Below, one piece after another: positions 1 to 9,192 of a stretch of DNA of 64,000 bases. Position 1 is the first letter of the stretch. Every line of letters begins with the position of its first letter. This DNA comes from Stenotrophomonas sp. BIO128-Bstrain (GTDB taxonomy: Bacteria > Pseudomonadota > Gammaproteobacteria > Xanthomonadales > Xanthomonadaceae), in contig NZ_CP124620.1 in the NCBI RefSeq assembly GCF_030128875.1, forward strand, positions 3,410,001 through 3,474,000. The letters are read 5' to 3'. Both the position numbers and the translations under genes were made by a program. The notes under the pieces were generated by a model, which saw only the letters and a program-made list of their open reading frames with translations, was not told where the DNA came from and searched no databases.

Positions 1-302
1 ATCTCCAGGATGCCCGGGCGCAGCGGCAGGCCCTGCTGCGTGCGCGCTTCATACAGGTCATGGCAGCGCGCGAACAGCGCAGCGACCTGCTCGGCATTCA
101 CCGTCTGCAGCAGCAGGCGCTCGCAGTCGCGGTCACCCAGGCCCACCATGCGCAGCCAGAACCCCTCCGGGAACGGCAGCGCCAGTTCCTGCGCCGCCTG
201 CGACCAGCACGCGATCGAGACCCGCTCGCTGTCGATCATCAGGCCGTCCATGTCGAAGATGACGGCATCGGGCAGGAACGGCAGCGCGGCGAAAGCACTC
301 AT
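1..302 (-). CDS. HAD-superfamily hydrolase, 3' end beyond window
   Basis: N-terminal 100 residues of a haloacid-dehalogenase-type phosphatase. The nucleophile motif DMDG (Asp17 and Asp19) followed by LMIDSE is typical of beta-phosphoglucomutase and phosphoglycolate-phosphatase-like members, which hydrolyse small phosphate esters through an aspartyl-phosphate. A helical cap region follows. The ATG overlaps the stop codon of rsuA by 4 bp (ATGA), so the two are probably translationally coupled. The reading frame is open to the left edge, so later HAD motifs and the substrate cannot be judged. Confidence 0.85.
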   Translation of the reverse strand, partial: MSAFAALPFLPDAVIFDMDGLMIDSERVSIACWSQAAQELALPFPEGFWLRMVGLGDRDCERLLLQTVNAEQVAALFARCHDLYEARTQQGLPLRPGILE

Positions 303-1003
303 GGGACGTTGAACAGTGTCTCGAGATCGGCCGCGTCCAGCGTGCGCCACTCGCCTTCCGGCAGATCGCCCAGCGAGAGCCCGCCGATGCGGCTGCGGTG
401 CAGCGCCTCGACGTGGTTGCCGACCGCCGCGAACATCCGGCGCGCCTGGTGGTAGCGGCCCTCGTGCAGGACCAGCTGCGCCTGGCGCGGGCCGTTCACG
501 TGCAGCTCGGCCGGCAGCAACGGCTTGTCGTCCGATTCCAGCAGCAGCCCGCCGCTGGCGAAACGCGCGGTTTCATCGCCGCGCAGGTCCTCGGCCAGGG
601 TGACCTCGTAGGCCTTGTCCAGGCGCGATTTCGGCGACACGATCCGGTGCAGCAGCGCGCCGTCATCGGTCATCAGCAGCAGGCCGCTGGTGTCGCGGTC
701 CAGGCGGCCCACCGAGGACAGCACCGGCGCACGCTCGCGGTAACGCGGCGGCAGCAGGTCGTAGATCAGCCGGCCTTTGTCCTTGGTCGAACAGGTGTAG
801 CCGCGCGGCTTGTGCAGCATCAGGGTCAGCCCCTGCGGCGGGTCCAGCGGCTCGCCCTCGACCCGGATCGCCTCATGCGCGACCGCGTCGTCGGCGTACA
901 GCACCTCGCCGTCGGCATCGGTGATCAGGCCAGCGCGGAACATCCCCTGCACCTGCTTGCGGCTGCCATAGCCCAGGTTGGCCAACAGCTTGACCAGCTT
1001 CAT
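299..1003 (-). CDS. rsuA: 16S rRNA pseudouridine(516) synthase RsuA
   Basis: 234-residue RsuA/RluB/E/F-family pseudouridine synthase, which in E. coli converts U516 of 16S rRNA. An N-terminal S4-like RNA-binding segment (about residues 1-50) precedes the catalytic domain. The motif GRLDRDTSG places the catalytic Asp at residue 102, the same position as in E. coli RsuA. The chosen ATG overlaps the TGA of the upstream methyltransferase gene (ATGA), and the stop overlaps the next gene in the same way, giving a three-gene overlapping unit for rRNA modification. A longer open frame exists upstream but lies inside the methyltransferase gene. Confidence 0.9.
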   Translation of the reverse strand: MKLVKLLANLGYGSRKQVQGMFRAGLITDADGEVLYADDAVAHEAIRVEGEPLDPPQGLTLMLHKPRGYTCSTKDKGRLIYDLLPPRYRERAPVLSSVGRLDRDTSGLLLMTDDGALLHRIVSPKSRLDKAYEVTLAEDLRGDETARFASGGLLLESDDKPLLPAELHVNGPRQAQLVLHEGRYHQARRMFAAVGNHVEALHRSRIGGLSLGDLPEGEWRTLDAADLETLFNVP

Positions 1004-2121
1004 GCGCGGCCTCCGCGGCCCCACTTCGGCTCGGTGCTGCGCGGGGCACGGGCCGGGGTGGCGCTCTTGCTCGCCTTGGTCGCTTCGATCAGCTTGAAGC
1101 CATCGCGCTCGGCGGCCACGCGGACCTGGCCGAAGCTTTCGTTGAGGATCTGCTCGTACGGCAGATGGCGGTTGGCCACCAGCCACATCCGCCCGCCCGG
1201 GCGCAGCGCCTGCGCGGCCACGGCGATGAAGCGCTGGCCGATGTCGGGACGGTCGGCACGCGAGGGCGTGTGGAACGGCGGGTTGGTCACGATGAAGTCG
1301 TACTCGCCCTCGATCCCGGCGGTGACGTCCTGCCAGTGGAAGCCCAGCGCCGCCGGCTTGCCCAGCGCGGCAAGGTTCTCGCGGGCCAGGGCCAGGGCGC
1401 GGCCTTCGGCCTCGTACAGGTCCAGCGCGCTCACGTTCGGGCAGCGGGCCAGCACTTCAGCGGACAGGTAGCCGAAGCCGGCCCCCAGGTCAGCGCCACG
1501 GCCGGCCAGGTCGGCCGGCAGCTGCTCCACCAGCAGCGCCGAGGCCGGGTCGATGCGGTCCCAGGCGAAGATGCCGGGGCGGCTCTGGAAGCGGCCGCCC
1601 AGAATCGCGCGCGGCGCGTCCAGCGACGCCCAGCGCTGCGCCAGCGCGGCGTCGTGCTGGCCATTGAGCGGCGCGGTCCAGTAGGCGCGGCAGTGGTTCT
1701 TGGTCAGCTTGCCGCCCAGGCCGGCCAACTGCTGCAGGTCGCCTTCGCCGGAGCGGGCACCTTCGTTGTTGTGCTGGCAGGCCACCACGATGCCGCCGGG
1801 CGCGGCCAGCGCCAGCGCACGGGCGAACAGGGCCTTGGCCTCCTCGCGCTGGCGCGGCGGCAGGACCAGCACCACGGCGTAGCGGGTGGCGTCGCTGGCC
1901 AGCTGCTGCTCGTCGCGTACGGTCCAGCCACTGGCTTCCAGCGCATCGGCGAACGGGCGGAAGCTCTGCTCGCAGACCAGCTGGGCCGGCTGGGCGTGCT
2001 CGCGCAGCGGCGCGCCGTCGCGGGCGCGCAGGAACAGCACGGGGCCGGCCGGCCAGGACAGTGCGCCACTGGCGAAGGGCAGGAACAGGGTTTCCAGGGG
2101 AGCGTCGTGCTGGGCAGCCAT
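1000..2121 (-). CDS. rsmC: RsmC-like 16S rRNA (guanine-N2) methyltransferase
   Basis: 373-residue class I SAM-dependent methyltransferase with the two-lobed RsmC/RlmG layout: a degenerate N-terminal Rossmann-like half (about residues 1-170) and an active C-terminal half. The SAM motif DLGAGFGYL is at 211-219 and the catalytic NPPFH at 280-284. RsmC methylates G1207 of 16S rRNA. The first in-frame ATG is four codons upstream; the chosen ATG starts MAAQHD. It heads the overlapping rsmC-rsuA-HAD unit. RlmG is the alternative, but length and the rsuA neighbour favour a small-subunit enzyme. Confidence 0.8.
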   Translation of the reverse strand: MAAQHDAPLETLFLPFASGALSWPAGPVLFLRARDGAPLREHAQPAQLVCEQSFRPFADALEASGWTVRDEQQLASDATRYAVVLVLPPRQREEAKALFARALALAAPGGIVVACQHNNEGARSGEGDLQQLAGLGGKLTKNHCRAYWTAPLNGQHDAALAQRWASLDAPRAILGGRFQSRPGIFAWDRIDPASALLVEQLPADLAGRGADLGAGFGYLSAEVLARCPNVSALDLYEAEGRALALARENLAALGKPAALGFHWQDVTAGIEGEYDFIVTNPPFHTPSRADRPDIGQRFIAVAAQALRPGGRMWLVANRHLPYEQILNESFGQVRVAAERDGFKLIEATKASKSATPARAPRSTEPKWGRGGRA

Positions 2122-2263
2122 GCGGGGGCACATCTTGAAAAGAGGCCGCCATTCTACCGGTTCGCCCCGCCGGACCCGGATTTGCGTTTATTCAACGTCC
2201 TGTTGATGCCCTGACAACATCCAAACCGGCAGGGTGGAGCCTCACTTCCCGTGGAGATGGCTC

Positions 2264-2527
2264 ATGCGTGCATTGTTCGTCGGTGGCGTAGTCGACAACA
2301 GCGAAATGGACATGGAGGGCAGCCAACCACCGGTGCACTACCCCGAAGACACCGGCGGCGGCCATTCGCGCTACCGCCTGCACCAGATCGGCAAGACCTC
2401 CGATGGCAACGTGGCCTATGCGGTCTATGGGGCGCCGGACATGGCCGATGAAGAGGTGGCGCGCATCGCCGATGAGCGAGCCTACGCGCGTCGCTTCGAA
2501 GCCGAGCCCAGCGAATTCACCCACTGA
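2264..2527 (+). CDS. Small conserved hypothetical protein (87 aa)
   Basis: 87-residue soluble protein of unknown function. The N-terminus MRALFVGGVVDNSEMD precedes a region rich in Tyr, His and Gly and an acidic C-terminus. The start is chosen because GGAG lies at ordinary distance before ATG 2264; an ATG or GTG further upstream has no such site. It stands alone between the divergent rsmC unit and the convergent DUF3247 gene. No signal peptide, membrane segment or known catalytic motif is visible. Confidence 0.6.
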   Translation: MRALFVGGVVDNSEMDMEGSQPPVHYPEDTGGGHSRYRLHQIGKTSDGNVAYAVYGAPDMADEEVARIADERAYARRFEAEPSEFTH

Positions 2528-2555
2528 GCCGACGCCAAGGCGCTGCCCGCCGCGA

Positions 2556-2846
2556 TCACTCGTGGTAGGGCAGCTGCCGGATGGCCCTGATCTGATCGAG
2601 CCAGATGAGGTGCTGCTGGACCGGCGTATCCAGATCGTCCAATCGCAACTGGCCGTTGCTGCCTTCATGTTCGTCGGCATCGCGGTACTGCTGCAGCGTC
2701 GGCTGCACTGCCACGGTGCCCAGCAGGCGGCTGCCGTCATCAAGCGTAAGCTCGACCTGGGTCTGGCCGTGCAGCTGCGGCAGCAGCGCTTCCAAGGCCG
2801 CGATGGCGGCCGGATCGGTGTGGATGCGGGGGGCGTAACGTGACAT
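2556..2846 (-). CDS. DUF3247 family protein
   Basis: 96-residue soluble protein that I recognise as the DUF3247 family of Xanthomonadaceae, function unknown. It has a helical start followed by a beta-rich core (VELTLDDGSRLLGTV) and ends LPYHE. An ATG with AGGAGT just upstream supports the start. It is convergent with the small gene on its 3' side and lies upstream of a sensor kinase on the same strand. The family name comes from memory of the sequence pattern, not a search. Confidence 0.65.
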   Translation of the reverse strand: MSRYAPRIHTDPAAIAALEALLPQLHGQTQVELTLDDGSRLLGTVAVQPTLQQYRDADEHEGSNGQLRLDDLDTPVQQHLIWLDQIRAIRQLPYHE

Positions 2847-2927
2847 GGCAACTCCTGTGGCGTACGCCCTCAGTGTGCCCGCCGCGGCGTCAACACATTG
2901 CCAACGGCTGCCCGCAGCGGCGCCGGC

Positions 2928-4946
2928 TCAGCGGCTGGCGAGTACGCCCCGCACCGCGGCCACCAGCTGGGCGACCGAATACGGCTTGGCCACATGCTCC
3001 TGGAAGCCTGACGCCAATGCGCGCTTGCGGTCGTCCGCACGTGCCAGCGCGGTCACCGCCACCGCCGGCAACGCCTCTGGCTCGACGCCCATGTTGTCGC
3101 GCAATGTGCGTACCAGGCCGTACCCATCCATGCCCGGCATGCCGATGTCGGTCAGCAGGGCATCGATACCGCTGTGGCCGTTTTCGTTGAGCAGTGCCAG
3201 TGCTTCGCCGGCGGAGGATGCCGTGGTGACCGAAGCGCCCTGCTCTTCCAACAGCCGCCGCAGGTACTCCAGCACTTCGGGCTGGTCTTCCACGGCCAGC
3301 AGGTGCAGGCCCTTGAGCGGATACGGCTCGATGATCTGTTCGGTGATCGGCCCACTGAACACTTCGCGCAGCGGGCGGCCATCGGCCTGCGGCTGATAGC
3401 GCGGCAGGCGCACGTTGAAGCTGGCGCCCTGGCCGTGGCCTTCGCTGCTGGCCGCAACCACGCCACCATGCAGTTCCACCAGCTGCTGGACGATCGCCAG
3501 CCCCAGCCCCAGGCCGCCATGGCGACGCGTGGTGGTGCCGTCGGCCTGGCGGAAGCGGCTGAACAGATGGCGCAGGAACTCCGGCGCGATGCCGTCGCCG
3601 GAGTCGGTCACGGTGATCGACCAGTGCCCGCCATCGGCGGCCAGGGTGAGCACCACGCGCCCTTCGGCCGGGGTGAATTTGATGGCGTTGGACAGCAGGT
3701 TCCACAGCACCTGCTGCAGGCGCGTGGCATCGCCGAGCACCAGGCACGGCTCGTCGGGCATCACCAGTTCCATCGAGAGCGCTTTGCCTTCGGCGACCAG
3801 CTCCTGTGCACGCATGGCCTCTTCCAGCTGCGCACGCAGATCCAGCATTTCCACTTCCAGCTGGACCTTGCCCAGCAGCATGCTGCTCAGGTCCAGCATG
3901 TCCGAGATCAGCCGCTTCTGCGCCATCGCACTGTTGGCGATCACGCCCAGCCCCTTGTACATCGGGCTGGTGTTGTCGATGCGCTGCAGCAGCAGTTCGC
4001 TCCAGCCCAGGATGGTGGTCAGCGGGGTGCGCAGTTCGTGCGACAGCGTGGCCAGGAACTCGTCCTTGAGCCGCGCCATGTTCTCGGCGGCGCTGCGCGC
4101 GGCACGCTCGGACTGCAGCAGTTCTTCGCGCGCCATTTCGATTTCGCGACGCTCGGTCACATCCGGGCTGCTGCCGGCCAGGCCGATGAAACGGCCCATC
4201 CTGGAAAAGCGGGGCCGCGCGTTCATTTCCAGCCAGCGCCATTGGCCATCGGCGCGACGACCGCGCACCAGCGCATGCATGGAGCGCTGCGACTTCAGTG
4301 CCTCCTGCAGTTCGTAATCGAACACGGAAGCATCGTCGGGATGCACCAGGCCACACCAGACATCGTCCGGTACGCGCTGCTCGTCGCCGCCGAAGAACTC
4401 GCTGAAGGCACTGTTGACGAAGCGCGAATGCCCGCGCTCATCCAGGACCCACACCGGCATCGGCAGGCCATCGGCCAGCGCACTGAAGCGCGCCTCGCTT
4501 TCGGCCAGCTCCACCTCGATGTGCTTGCGGTTGGTGATGTCGAAGAACACCACGGCCACCAGATGCTCGTCCGGTTCGCCAACGCTGACCGCCTCGACCG
4601 AATACCACCGGTTCAGCGCGCGTGCTTCCATCTCGAACTGCCGGGCCTGGCCGCTCAGTGCCACCTCGCCATAGGTGCTGTACCAGTCCGTCTCATGGCC
4701 GGGCTGCAGGCTGGTCATCCGCTGCCCGCAGACATTGCTCAAGCCGGTATTGCGCGAAAACGCCTCGTTGACCTCCACGAACCGGTAATCCACGCCCACC
4801 CCGGCATCGTCGAAGATCACCTCGATGATGCAGAACCCCGCATTCAGGCGCTCAAGGACCGTGCGATACAGGGCCGGATCCGGCGATGAAGCCAGGAAAG
4901 AGGCGCGTTCCAACGTCGAAGTGGGCAGGCTGGGCAAGGGCTTCAA
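2928..4946 (-). CDS. PAS-PAS hybrid sensor histidine kinase / response regulator
   Basis: 672-residue hybrid two-component protein. Two PAS domains (about 25-140 and 150-265) are followed by a HisKA domain with SHELRTPL (His303), an HATPase_c domain with N-box LLSNAIKF (about 418-425) and G-boxes near 450 and 477-483, and a C-terminal receiver whose phospho-acceptor is probably Asp600 in LLTDIGMPG. No membrane segment or signal peptide is visible, so it should sense a cytoplasmic cue through its PAS domains. No DNA-binding output domain or partner regulator lies next to it; the receiver may act in a phosphorelay. Confidence 0.88.
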   Translation of the reverse strand: MKPLPSLPTSTLERASFLASSPDPALYRTVLERLNAGFCIIEVIFDDAGVGVDYRFVEVNEAFSRNTGLSNVCGQRMTSLQPGHETDWYSTYGEVALSGQARQFEMEARALNRWYSVEAVSVGEPDEHLVAVVFFDITNRKHIEVELAESEARFSALADGLPMPVWVLDERGHSRFVNSAFSEFFGGDEQRVPDDVWCGLVHPDDASVFDYELQEALKSQRSMHALVRGRRADGQWRWLEMNARPRFSRMGRFIGLAGSSPDVTERREIEMAREELLQSERAARSAAENMARLKDEFLATLSHELRTPLTTILGWSELLLQRIDNTSPMYKGLGVIANSAMAQKRLISDMLDLSSMLLGKVQLEVEMLDLRAQLEEAMRAQELVAEGKALSMELVMPDEPCLVLGDATRLQQVLWNLLSNAIKFTPAEGRVVLTLAADGGHWSITVTDSGDGIAPEFLRHLFSRFRQADGTTTRRHGGLGLGLAIVQQLVELHGGVVAASSEGHGQGASFNVRLPRYQPQADGRPLREVFSGPITEQIIEPYPLKGLHLLAVEDQPEVLEYLRRLLEEQGASVTTASSAGEALALLNENGHSGIDALLTDIGMPGMDGYGLVRTLRDNMGVEPEALPAVAVTALARADDRKRALASGFQEHVAKPYSVAQLVAAVRGVLASR

Positions 4947-5145
4947 TGAGGCAACTGGCGAAACAGAGGAGGACAGGATCGGCCAACGCGCGTATTCGCA
5001 GCGTCAAGCGCCGGGGGTCTGGGGCGGGCCTGGGTGAATTGGCGCCAACCGCAGACGCGGAGCATACACGCGTGGATTGTCCGCCACCCGGATCGGGATC
5101 ACACTGGTACCTGATCCCACTTGTGATCGCGACCCAGGCATTGTC

Positions 5146-5712
5146 ATGAACCGCACCTCCCTGATCGCCGGGGCCCTGGCCGGGCTGCTGCTCATCGGCA
5201 GCGCGGCGGCCGCCCCGCGTACCGTGACCGACCCGCAGGCCCCGCGCGCGCTCAAGACCGAAGGCCCTGTCCAGGTGACCTGGAGCGACCCGGCCCAGTT
5301 CACCGAGATCCGGCTGAGCAACAACCGCTTCGAGGCCGAACGCGGCGACTGGGTGCAGCAACTGGCCAAGTATGTGCAGACCACGGCCAGCAAGGCGCTG
5401 CAGCCCGGCCAGACGCTGCAGGTCACCTTTACCGACATCAAGCGCGCCGGCGATTACGAGCCCTGGCATGGCCCTCGCGCCAACGACATCCGGGTGATGC
5501 GCGATATCTACCCCCCGCGCGTGACCCTGACCTACACCCTGAAGGATGCGCAGGGCCAGGTGATCAGCGAAGGGGAACGCAAGCTGCAGGACACCGGCTA
5601 CCTGCACAACATCGGGCGACAGAGCGACACCGACCCGCTGCGCTATGAGAAGCGCCTGCTGGATGACTGGATCCGGCGCGACCTGCGCAACGAGGCCACG
5701 GCCAGCACATGA
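5146..5712 (+). CDS. DUF3016 domain secreted protein
   Basis: 188-residue protein with a cleavable signal peptide (MNRT then a hydrophobic run ending SAAAA at about residue 22), so periplasmic or outer-membrane associated. The mature part matches the DUF3016 pattern: VQVTWSDPAQFTE near the start, and a long beta-rich core with W, Y and D residues. Function is unknown. The ATG at 5146 is the one that puts the signal sequence at the N-terminus; the open frame continues upstream without plausible coding. A strong hairpin terminator follows. Confidence 0.75.
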   Translation: MNRTSLIAGALAGLLLIGSAAAAPRTVTDPQAPRALKTEGPVQVTWSDPAQFTEIRLSNNRFEAERGDWVQQLAKYVQTTASKALQPGQTLQVTFTDIKRAGDYEPWHGPRANDIRVMRDIYPPRVTLTYTLKDAQGQVISEGERKLQDTGYLHNIGRQSDTDPLRYEKRLLDDWIRRDLRNEATAST

Positions 5713-5731
5713 GCCCTTGGGCCCACATGAG

Positions 5732-5760
5732 AAAGGCGGCGCATCAGCGCCGCCTTTTTT
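5732..5760 (+). terminator. Rho-independent terminator after the DUF3016 gene
   Basis: Perfect 11-bp stem (AAAGGCGGCGC with GCGCCGCCTTT) around a 4-base loop, followed by a run of T on the plus strand. It lies 20 bp after the DUF3016 stop. The complementary A-run lets it serve the convergent alr gene as well. Confidence 0.85.
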
Positions 5761-5787
5761 CATGCACGCGGTACCGCCGGTGGCGGT

Positions 5788-6861
5788 TCAGCCGTCCACG
5801 TACTCGCGCACGACCCGCTTCACCCCACACGGCAGCTGGTAAGCACTGACCCCGCACAGCGGTGCCAGCGCCTCGATGCGGGGGGCATCGCCCCACAGCG
5901 TCACCGTGCTGCCGATGCCGGCCTGCGGCAGGTGGGTCAGGTCCACCGTGAGCATGTCCATCGAGACCCGGCCGATCACGATGCCCGGCTGATCGTCGAT
6001 CCGCACCGGGGTGCCGTTCGGCGCGAACTGCGGGTAACCGTCGGCGTAACCGAGCGCGACCACGCCAACCCGGGTCGGGCGCTGCGCGACGAAGCGCGCG
6101 CCGTAACCGACCGGCTCGCCCACCGCGATGTCACGGACGGCGAAGATCTTCGAACGCATGCTCATCACTGGCCGCAGGCGCCCGGTCAGCGCGGTATGCG
6201 CCGGCATCGGGTTGATCCCGTACAGCATCAGACCCGGGCGCACCCAGTCGCTGCGTACGTCCGGCCACCCCAGCAGCGCTGGCGAGTTGCACAGGCTGGT
6301 CTGCCCGGCCAACCCGTCGATGGTGGCCGCGAAGACGTCGGCCTGCTCGCGGGTGCGCGGGCTGTCCAGTTCGTCGGCCCGCGCCATGTGGGTCATCAGC
6401 ACCATCGGCCCGACATGCGCCAACGCGCTCAACGTGGCGTGCGCGGCACGGAACTCGTCCGGCCACAGGCCCAGGCGATGCATGCCGCTGTCCAGCTTCA
6501 ACCACACGTTGAGCGTGGCGGTGGTCTGGAACGCGGCCACCGCCTCGACCTGCCACGGCGCGCCGACCGCGAACCACAGGTCGTGCTGCACGATCAGCGG
6601 CAACTCACTGGCGTCGAAGAAGCCTTCCAGCAGCAGGATCGGGCCGGTGATGCCGGCCGCGCGCAGTTCCAGTGCTTCCTCGATGCAGGCCACGCCAAAG
6701 GCATCGGCCTCGGCCTGCAGCGCGCGGGCGCAGCGCACTGCGCCGTGCCCGTAGGCATCGGCCTTGATCACCGCAACGGCCTTGCCGCCCCCCAGTTCGC
6801 GCGCCAGCCGGTAATTGCTGCGCAGCGCGTCCAGATCAATCAACGCACGGGCTGGGCGCAT
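5788..6861 (-). CDS. alr: Alanine racemase
   Basis: 357-residue fold-type III PLP enzyme that interconverts L- and D-alanine. The lysine that binds PLP is Lys33 in [10 protein letters not shown]; family motifs such as VGYGARF and [11 protein letters not shown] are present. The gene starts inside the last codons of dadA (22-bp overlap), so the pair forms the catabolic dadA-dadX type operon: the racemase converts L-Ala to D-Ala, which the dehydrogenase oxidises. The context argues for the catabolic DadX role; whether another racemase serves peptidoglycan synthesis cannot be seen here. Confidence 0.93.
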   Translation of the reverse strand: MRPARALIDLDALRSNYRLARELGGGKAVAVIKADAYGHGAVRCARALQAEADAFGVACIEEALELRAAGITGPILLLEGFFDASELPLIVQHDLWFAVGAPWQVEAVAAFQTTATLNVWLKLDSGMHRLGLWPDEFRAAHATLSALAHVGPMVLMTHMARADELDSPRTREQADVFAATIDGLAGQTSLCNSPALLGWPDVRSDWVRPGLMLYGINPMPAHTALTGRLRPVMSMRSKIFAVRDIAVGEPVGYGARFVAQRPTRVGVVALGYADGYPQFAPNGTPVRIDDQPGIVIGRVSMDMLTVDLTHLPQAGIGSTVTLWGDAPRIEALAPLCGVSAYQLPCGVKRVVREYVDG

Positions 6862-8150
6862 GAACTCGGCTCACGGTGACGGACAGAGGCGGCGTGGTGG
6901 GTGTAACGGAAGATATCCAGGCCTTCGGTGCTGATCTGCGGCTGGCGGGCATCCATCAGGTCGGCCAGGTAGCGGCCGGAGCCGCACGCCATGGTCCAGC
7001 CCAGGGTGCCGTGGCCGGTATTGAGGAACAGGTTGCGGTACGGCGTGGCGCCGACCACCGGGGTGCCGTCCGGCGTGGCCGGGCGCAGGCCGGTCCAGAA
7101 CTCGGCGCGCGAGAGATCGCCGCCATCCGGGTACAGATCACGTACCACTTTCTCCAGCGTGGCGCGGCGGCGCGGCGAGAGCGACAGGTCGAACCCGCCC
7201 ACCTCGGCCATGCCACCGACGCGGATGCGGTCGTCGAAACGGGTCACGGCCACCTTGTAGCTTTCATCCAGGATGGTCGAGGTCGGCGCCATTGCCGGAT
7301 CGGTGATGGGCAGCGTCAGCGAGTAGCCCTTGAGCGGGTACACCGGCAGCTGCATGCCGAGCGGTGCGACCAGCGACGGCGAGTAACTGCCCAGCGCGAC
7401 CACGTAGTGATCGGCGGTTTCCAGCTTGCCATCGATGCGCACGCCGGTGATGCGGTCGCCATCGCTGTGCAGGCCGGCGATGTCCTGGTCGAAGCGGAAT
7501 TCGACCCCGGCATCGACGCACATCTGCGCCAGGCGACGGGTGAACAGCTGGCAATCACCGGTCTGGTCGCGCGGCAGGCGCAACGCGCCGACCAGCTTGT
7601 CGGCCACGCCGGCCAGGGCCGGCTCATGGGCGATGATGCCCGCGCGGTCGAGCACCTGGTACGGCACGCCGTACTGGGCCAGCACTTCGATGTCCTGCGC
7701 GGAGGCATCCAGCTGCTGCTGGGTGCGGAACAACTGGGTGGTGCCCAGGTCGCGGCCCTCGAATTCGATGCCGGTCTCGCGGCGCAGCTCGTTGAGGCAG
7801 TCGCGGCTGTACTCGGACATGCGCACCATGCGCGCCTTGTTGATCGCGTAGCGCTCGTGCGTGCAGTTGCGCAGCATCTGCGCCAGCCAGCGGTACTGGT
7901 GCCAGTCCAGGCCCGGGCGGATCGCCAGCGGCGCATGCTCGGAGAACAGCCATTTGACCGCTTTGAGCGGCACGCCGGGGGCGGCCCACGGCGAGGTATA
8001 GCCGAACGACAGCTGCCCTGCGTTGGCGAAACTGGTTTCCAGCGCCGGACCGGGCTGGCGGTCGACGACCGTGACTTCAAACCCGGCCTGCCGCAGGTAC
8101 CAGGCACTGGTCGTGCCGATCACACCGCTGCCAAGGACTAGAACGCGCAT
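6840..8150 (-). CDS. dadA: D-amino acid dehydrogenase small subunit
   Basis: 436-residue FAD-dependent D-amino acid dehydrogenase, which oxidises D-alanine to pyruvate and ammonia and feeds electrons to the respiratory chain from the inner membrane face. The N-terminal dinucleotide motif GSGVIG is at residues 7-12; [11 protein letters not shown] and [16 protein letters not shown] near the C-terminus are typical of DadA. It is first in the operon with alr and diverges from an Lrp-family regulator 149 bp away, the usual arrangement for Lrp control of dadAX. Confidence 0.93.
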   Translation of the reverse strand: MRVLVLGSGVIGTTSAWYLRQAGFEVTVVDRQPGPALETSFANAGQLSFGYTSPWAAPGVPLKAVKWLFSEHAPLAIRPGLDWHQYRWLAQMLRNCTHERYAINKARMVRMSEYSRDCLNELRRETGIEFEGRDLGTTQLFRTQQQLDASAQDIEVLAQYGVPYQVLDRAGIIAHEPALAGVADKLVGALRLPRDQTGDCQLFTRRLAQMCVDAGVEFRFDQDIAGLHSDGDRITGVRIDGKLETADHYVVALGSYSPSLVAPLGMQLPVYPLKGYSLTLPITDPAMAPTSTILDESYKVAVTRFDDRIRVGGMAEVGGFDLSLSPRRRATLEKVVRDLYPDGGDLSRAEFWTGLRPATPDGTPVVGATPYRNLFLNTGHGTLGWTMACGSGRYLADLMDARQPQISTEGLDIFRYTHHAASVRHREPSSCAQPVR

Positions 8151-8299
8151 GACACCTCTCCAACCCGATCATTCCCTGCGCAGGAGCACGCCGGGACCAT
8201 AATTGAGGAAGTATAGTCAGCCACAACCAATCAATTCGCCTGTTTTTCCTGCATCAGGCAGGATATTGTCCCGCCAACATCCTCGAGAGGCTGACGCCG
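8151..8299. promoter_or_regulatory. Divergent dadA / lrp promoter region with palindrome
   Basis: 149-bp divergent intergenic region, AT-richer than its flanks. The dyad TCCTGC-ATCAG-GCAGGA at 8247-8263 is a candidate Lrp operator near the regulator gene. A TATACT hexamer on the minus strand (complement of 8212-8217) could be a -10 element for dadA, but I find no convincing -35 at 17 bp. Regulation by Lrp is inferred from gene order and this dyad. Confidence 0.45.
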
Positions 8300-8779
8300 A
8301 TGGCCACGCGTGCCCGTGAACTGGACAAGATCGACCGCAAGATCCTGCGCATCCTGCAGGCCGAGGGTCGCATTTCCTTCACCGAACTGGGTGAGCGGGT
8401 CGGGCTGTCGACCACGCCCTGCACCGAGCGCGTGCGGCGGCTGGAGCGCGACGGCGCGATCACCGGCTATTACGCCAAGCTGGATCCGCATTACCTCAAG
8501 GCCAGCCTGCTGGTATTCGTAGAGATCAGCCTGGCCTACAAATCCGGCGATATCTTCGAGGAGTTCCGGCGCGCGGCGCTGAAGCTGCCCAACGTGCTGG
8601 AGTGCCACCTGGTGTCGGGCGATTTCGACTATCTGCTCAAGGCACGCATCAGTGAGATGGCCTCTTACCGCAAGCTGCTCGGCAGCACGTTGCTGACCTT
8701 GCCGCACGTGCGTGAATCCAAGAGCTACATCGTGATGGAAGAGGTCAAGGAAACCCTGACCCTGCCGATCCCGGATTGA
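8300..8779 (+). CDS. lrp: Lrp/AsnC family transcriptional regulator
   Basis: 159-residue leucine-responsive regulator. The N-terminal winged helix-turn-helix (LDKIDRKILRILQ then ELGERVGLSTTPCTERVRRLE, residues 8-50) is followed by an alpha-beta RAM ligand-binding domain with VSGDFDYLL. The size and the phrase SYIVMEEVKET near the end closely resemble Lrp itself rather than AsnC. Its divergent position next to dadA suggests it controls alanine catabolism in response to leucine or alanine, and probably other genes. GAGAGG upstream of the ATG serves as ribosome binding site. Confidence 0.88.
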   Translation: MATRARELDKIDRKILRILQAEGRISFTELGERVGLSTTPCTERVRRLERDGAITGYYAKLDPHYLKASLLVFVEISLAYKSGDIFEEFRRAALKLPNVLECHLVSGDFDYLLKARISEMASYRKLLGSTLLTLPHVRESKSYIVMEEVKETLTLPIPD

Positions 8780-8799
8780 TGCCGGGCCGATAACGCAGA

Positions 8800-8830
8800 A
8801 AGGCGGCGCGCGTGCGCGCACCGCCTTCGT
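8800..8830 (+). terminator. Hairpin terminator after lrp
   Basis: GC-rich hairpin, AAGGCGG paired with CCGCCTT (8800-8806 with 8821-8827), with further pairing inside the loop. The trailing TTCGTTC is only weakly T-rich. It lies between the convergent lrp and the Q/N-rich small gene. Confidence 0.6.
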
Positions 8831-8847
8831 TCATTGCGTCAAGCGCA

Positions 8848-9018
8848 TCAGCGCTGCTGCTTCTGGTCCTGGTGCTTCTGGTCCTGCTGCTTGCCGCCCT
8901 TCTGATTCTGCTGGTCCCACTGCTGCTGGTTCTGCTGGCCGGGCTTCTTGTTCTGCTGCTGACTGCCCTGCTGCTCCTGCGGCGATTTGCCGGGACTGCG
9001 GTTCTGCTGGTTAGCCAT
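8848..9018 (-). CDS. Gln/Asn-rich low-complexity protein (56 aa)
   Basis: 56-residue hydrophilic protein, beginning MANQQNRSPGKS and consisting almost entirely of Gln, Lys, Asn, Asp and Gly with one Trp. No hydrophobic segment exists, so it should be cytoplasmic and intrinsically disordered. The start is chosen because GAGAAGAG precedes the ATG; an upstream in-frame ATG would add a dissimilar N-terminus. The plus-strand reading of the same DNA is an artificial Leu-rich frame. Size and lysine/glutamine content recall small stress-related disordered proteins, but no family is assigned. Confidence 0.6.
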   Translation of the reverse strand: MANQQNRSPGKSPQEQQGSQQQNKKPGQQNQQQWDQQNQKGGKQQDQKHQDQKQQR

Positions 9019-9192
9019 GATTGCACTCTTCTCGAAAAACCTCGGGGAATGCGCTGGGTTGCGGCGCGGGTACAGGGTCCCGCCGATCCGGTTAATCACA
9101 GGCGAAAAAACAGTGAGGTGGTGCGTTGACGGCGATGACTGCGGGCAGCCCGATGTAAACCATTCATTCGCCGCGGCCCAGCGCCGCAGCCC

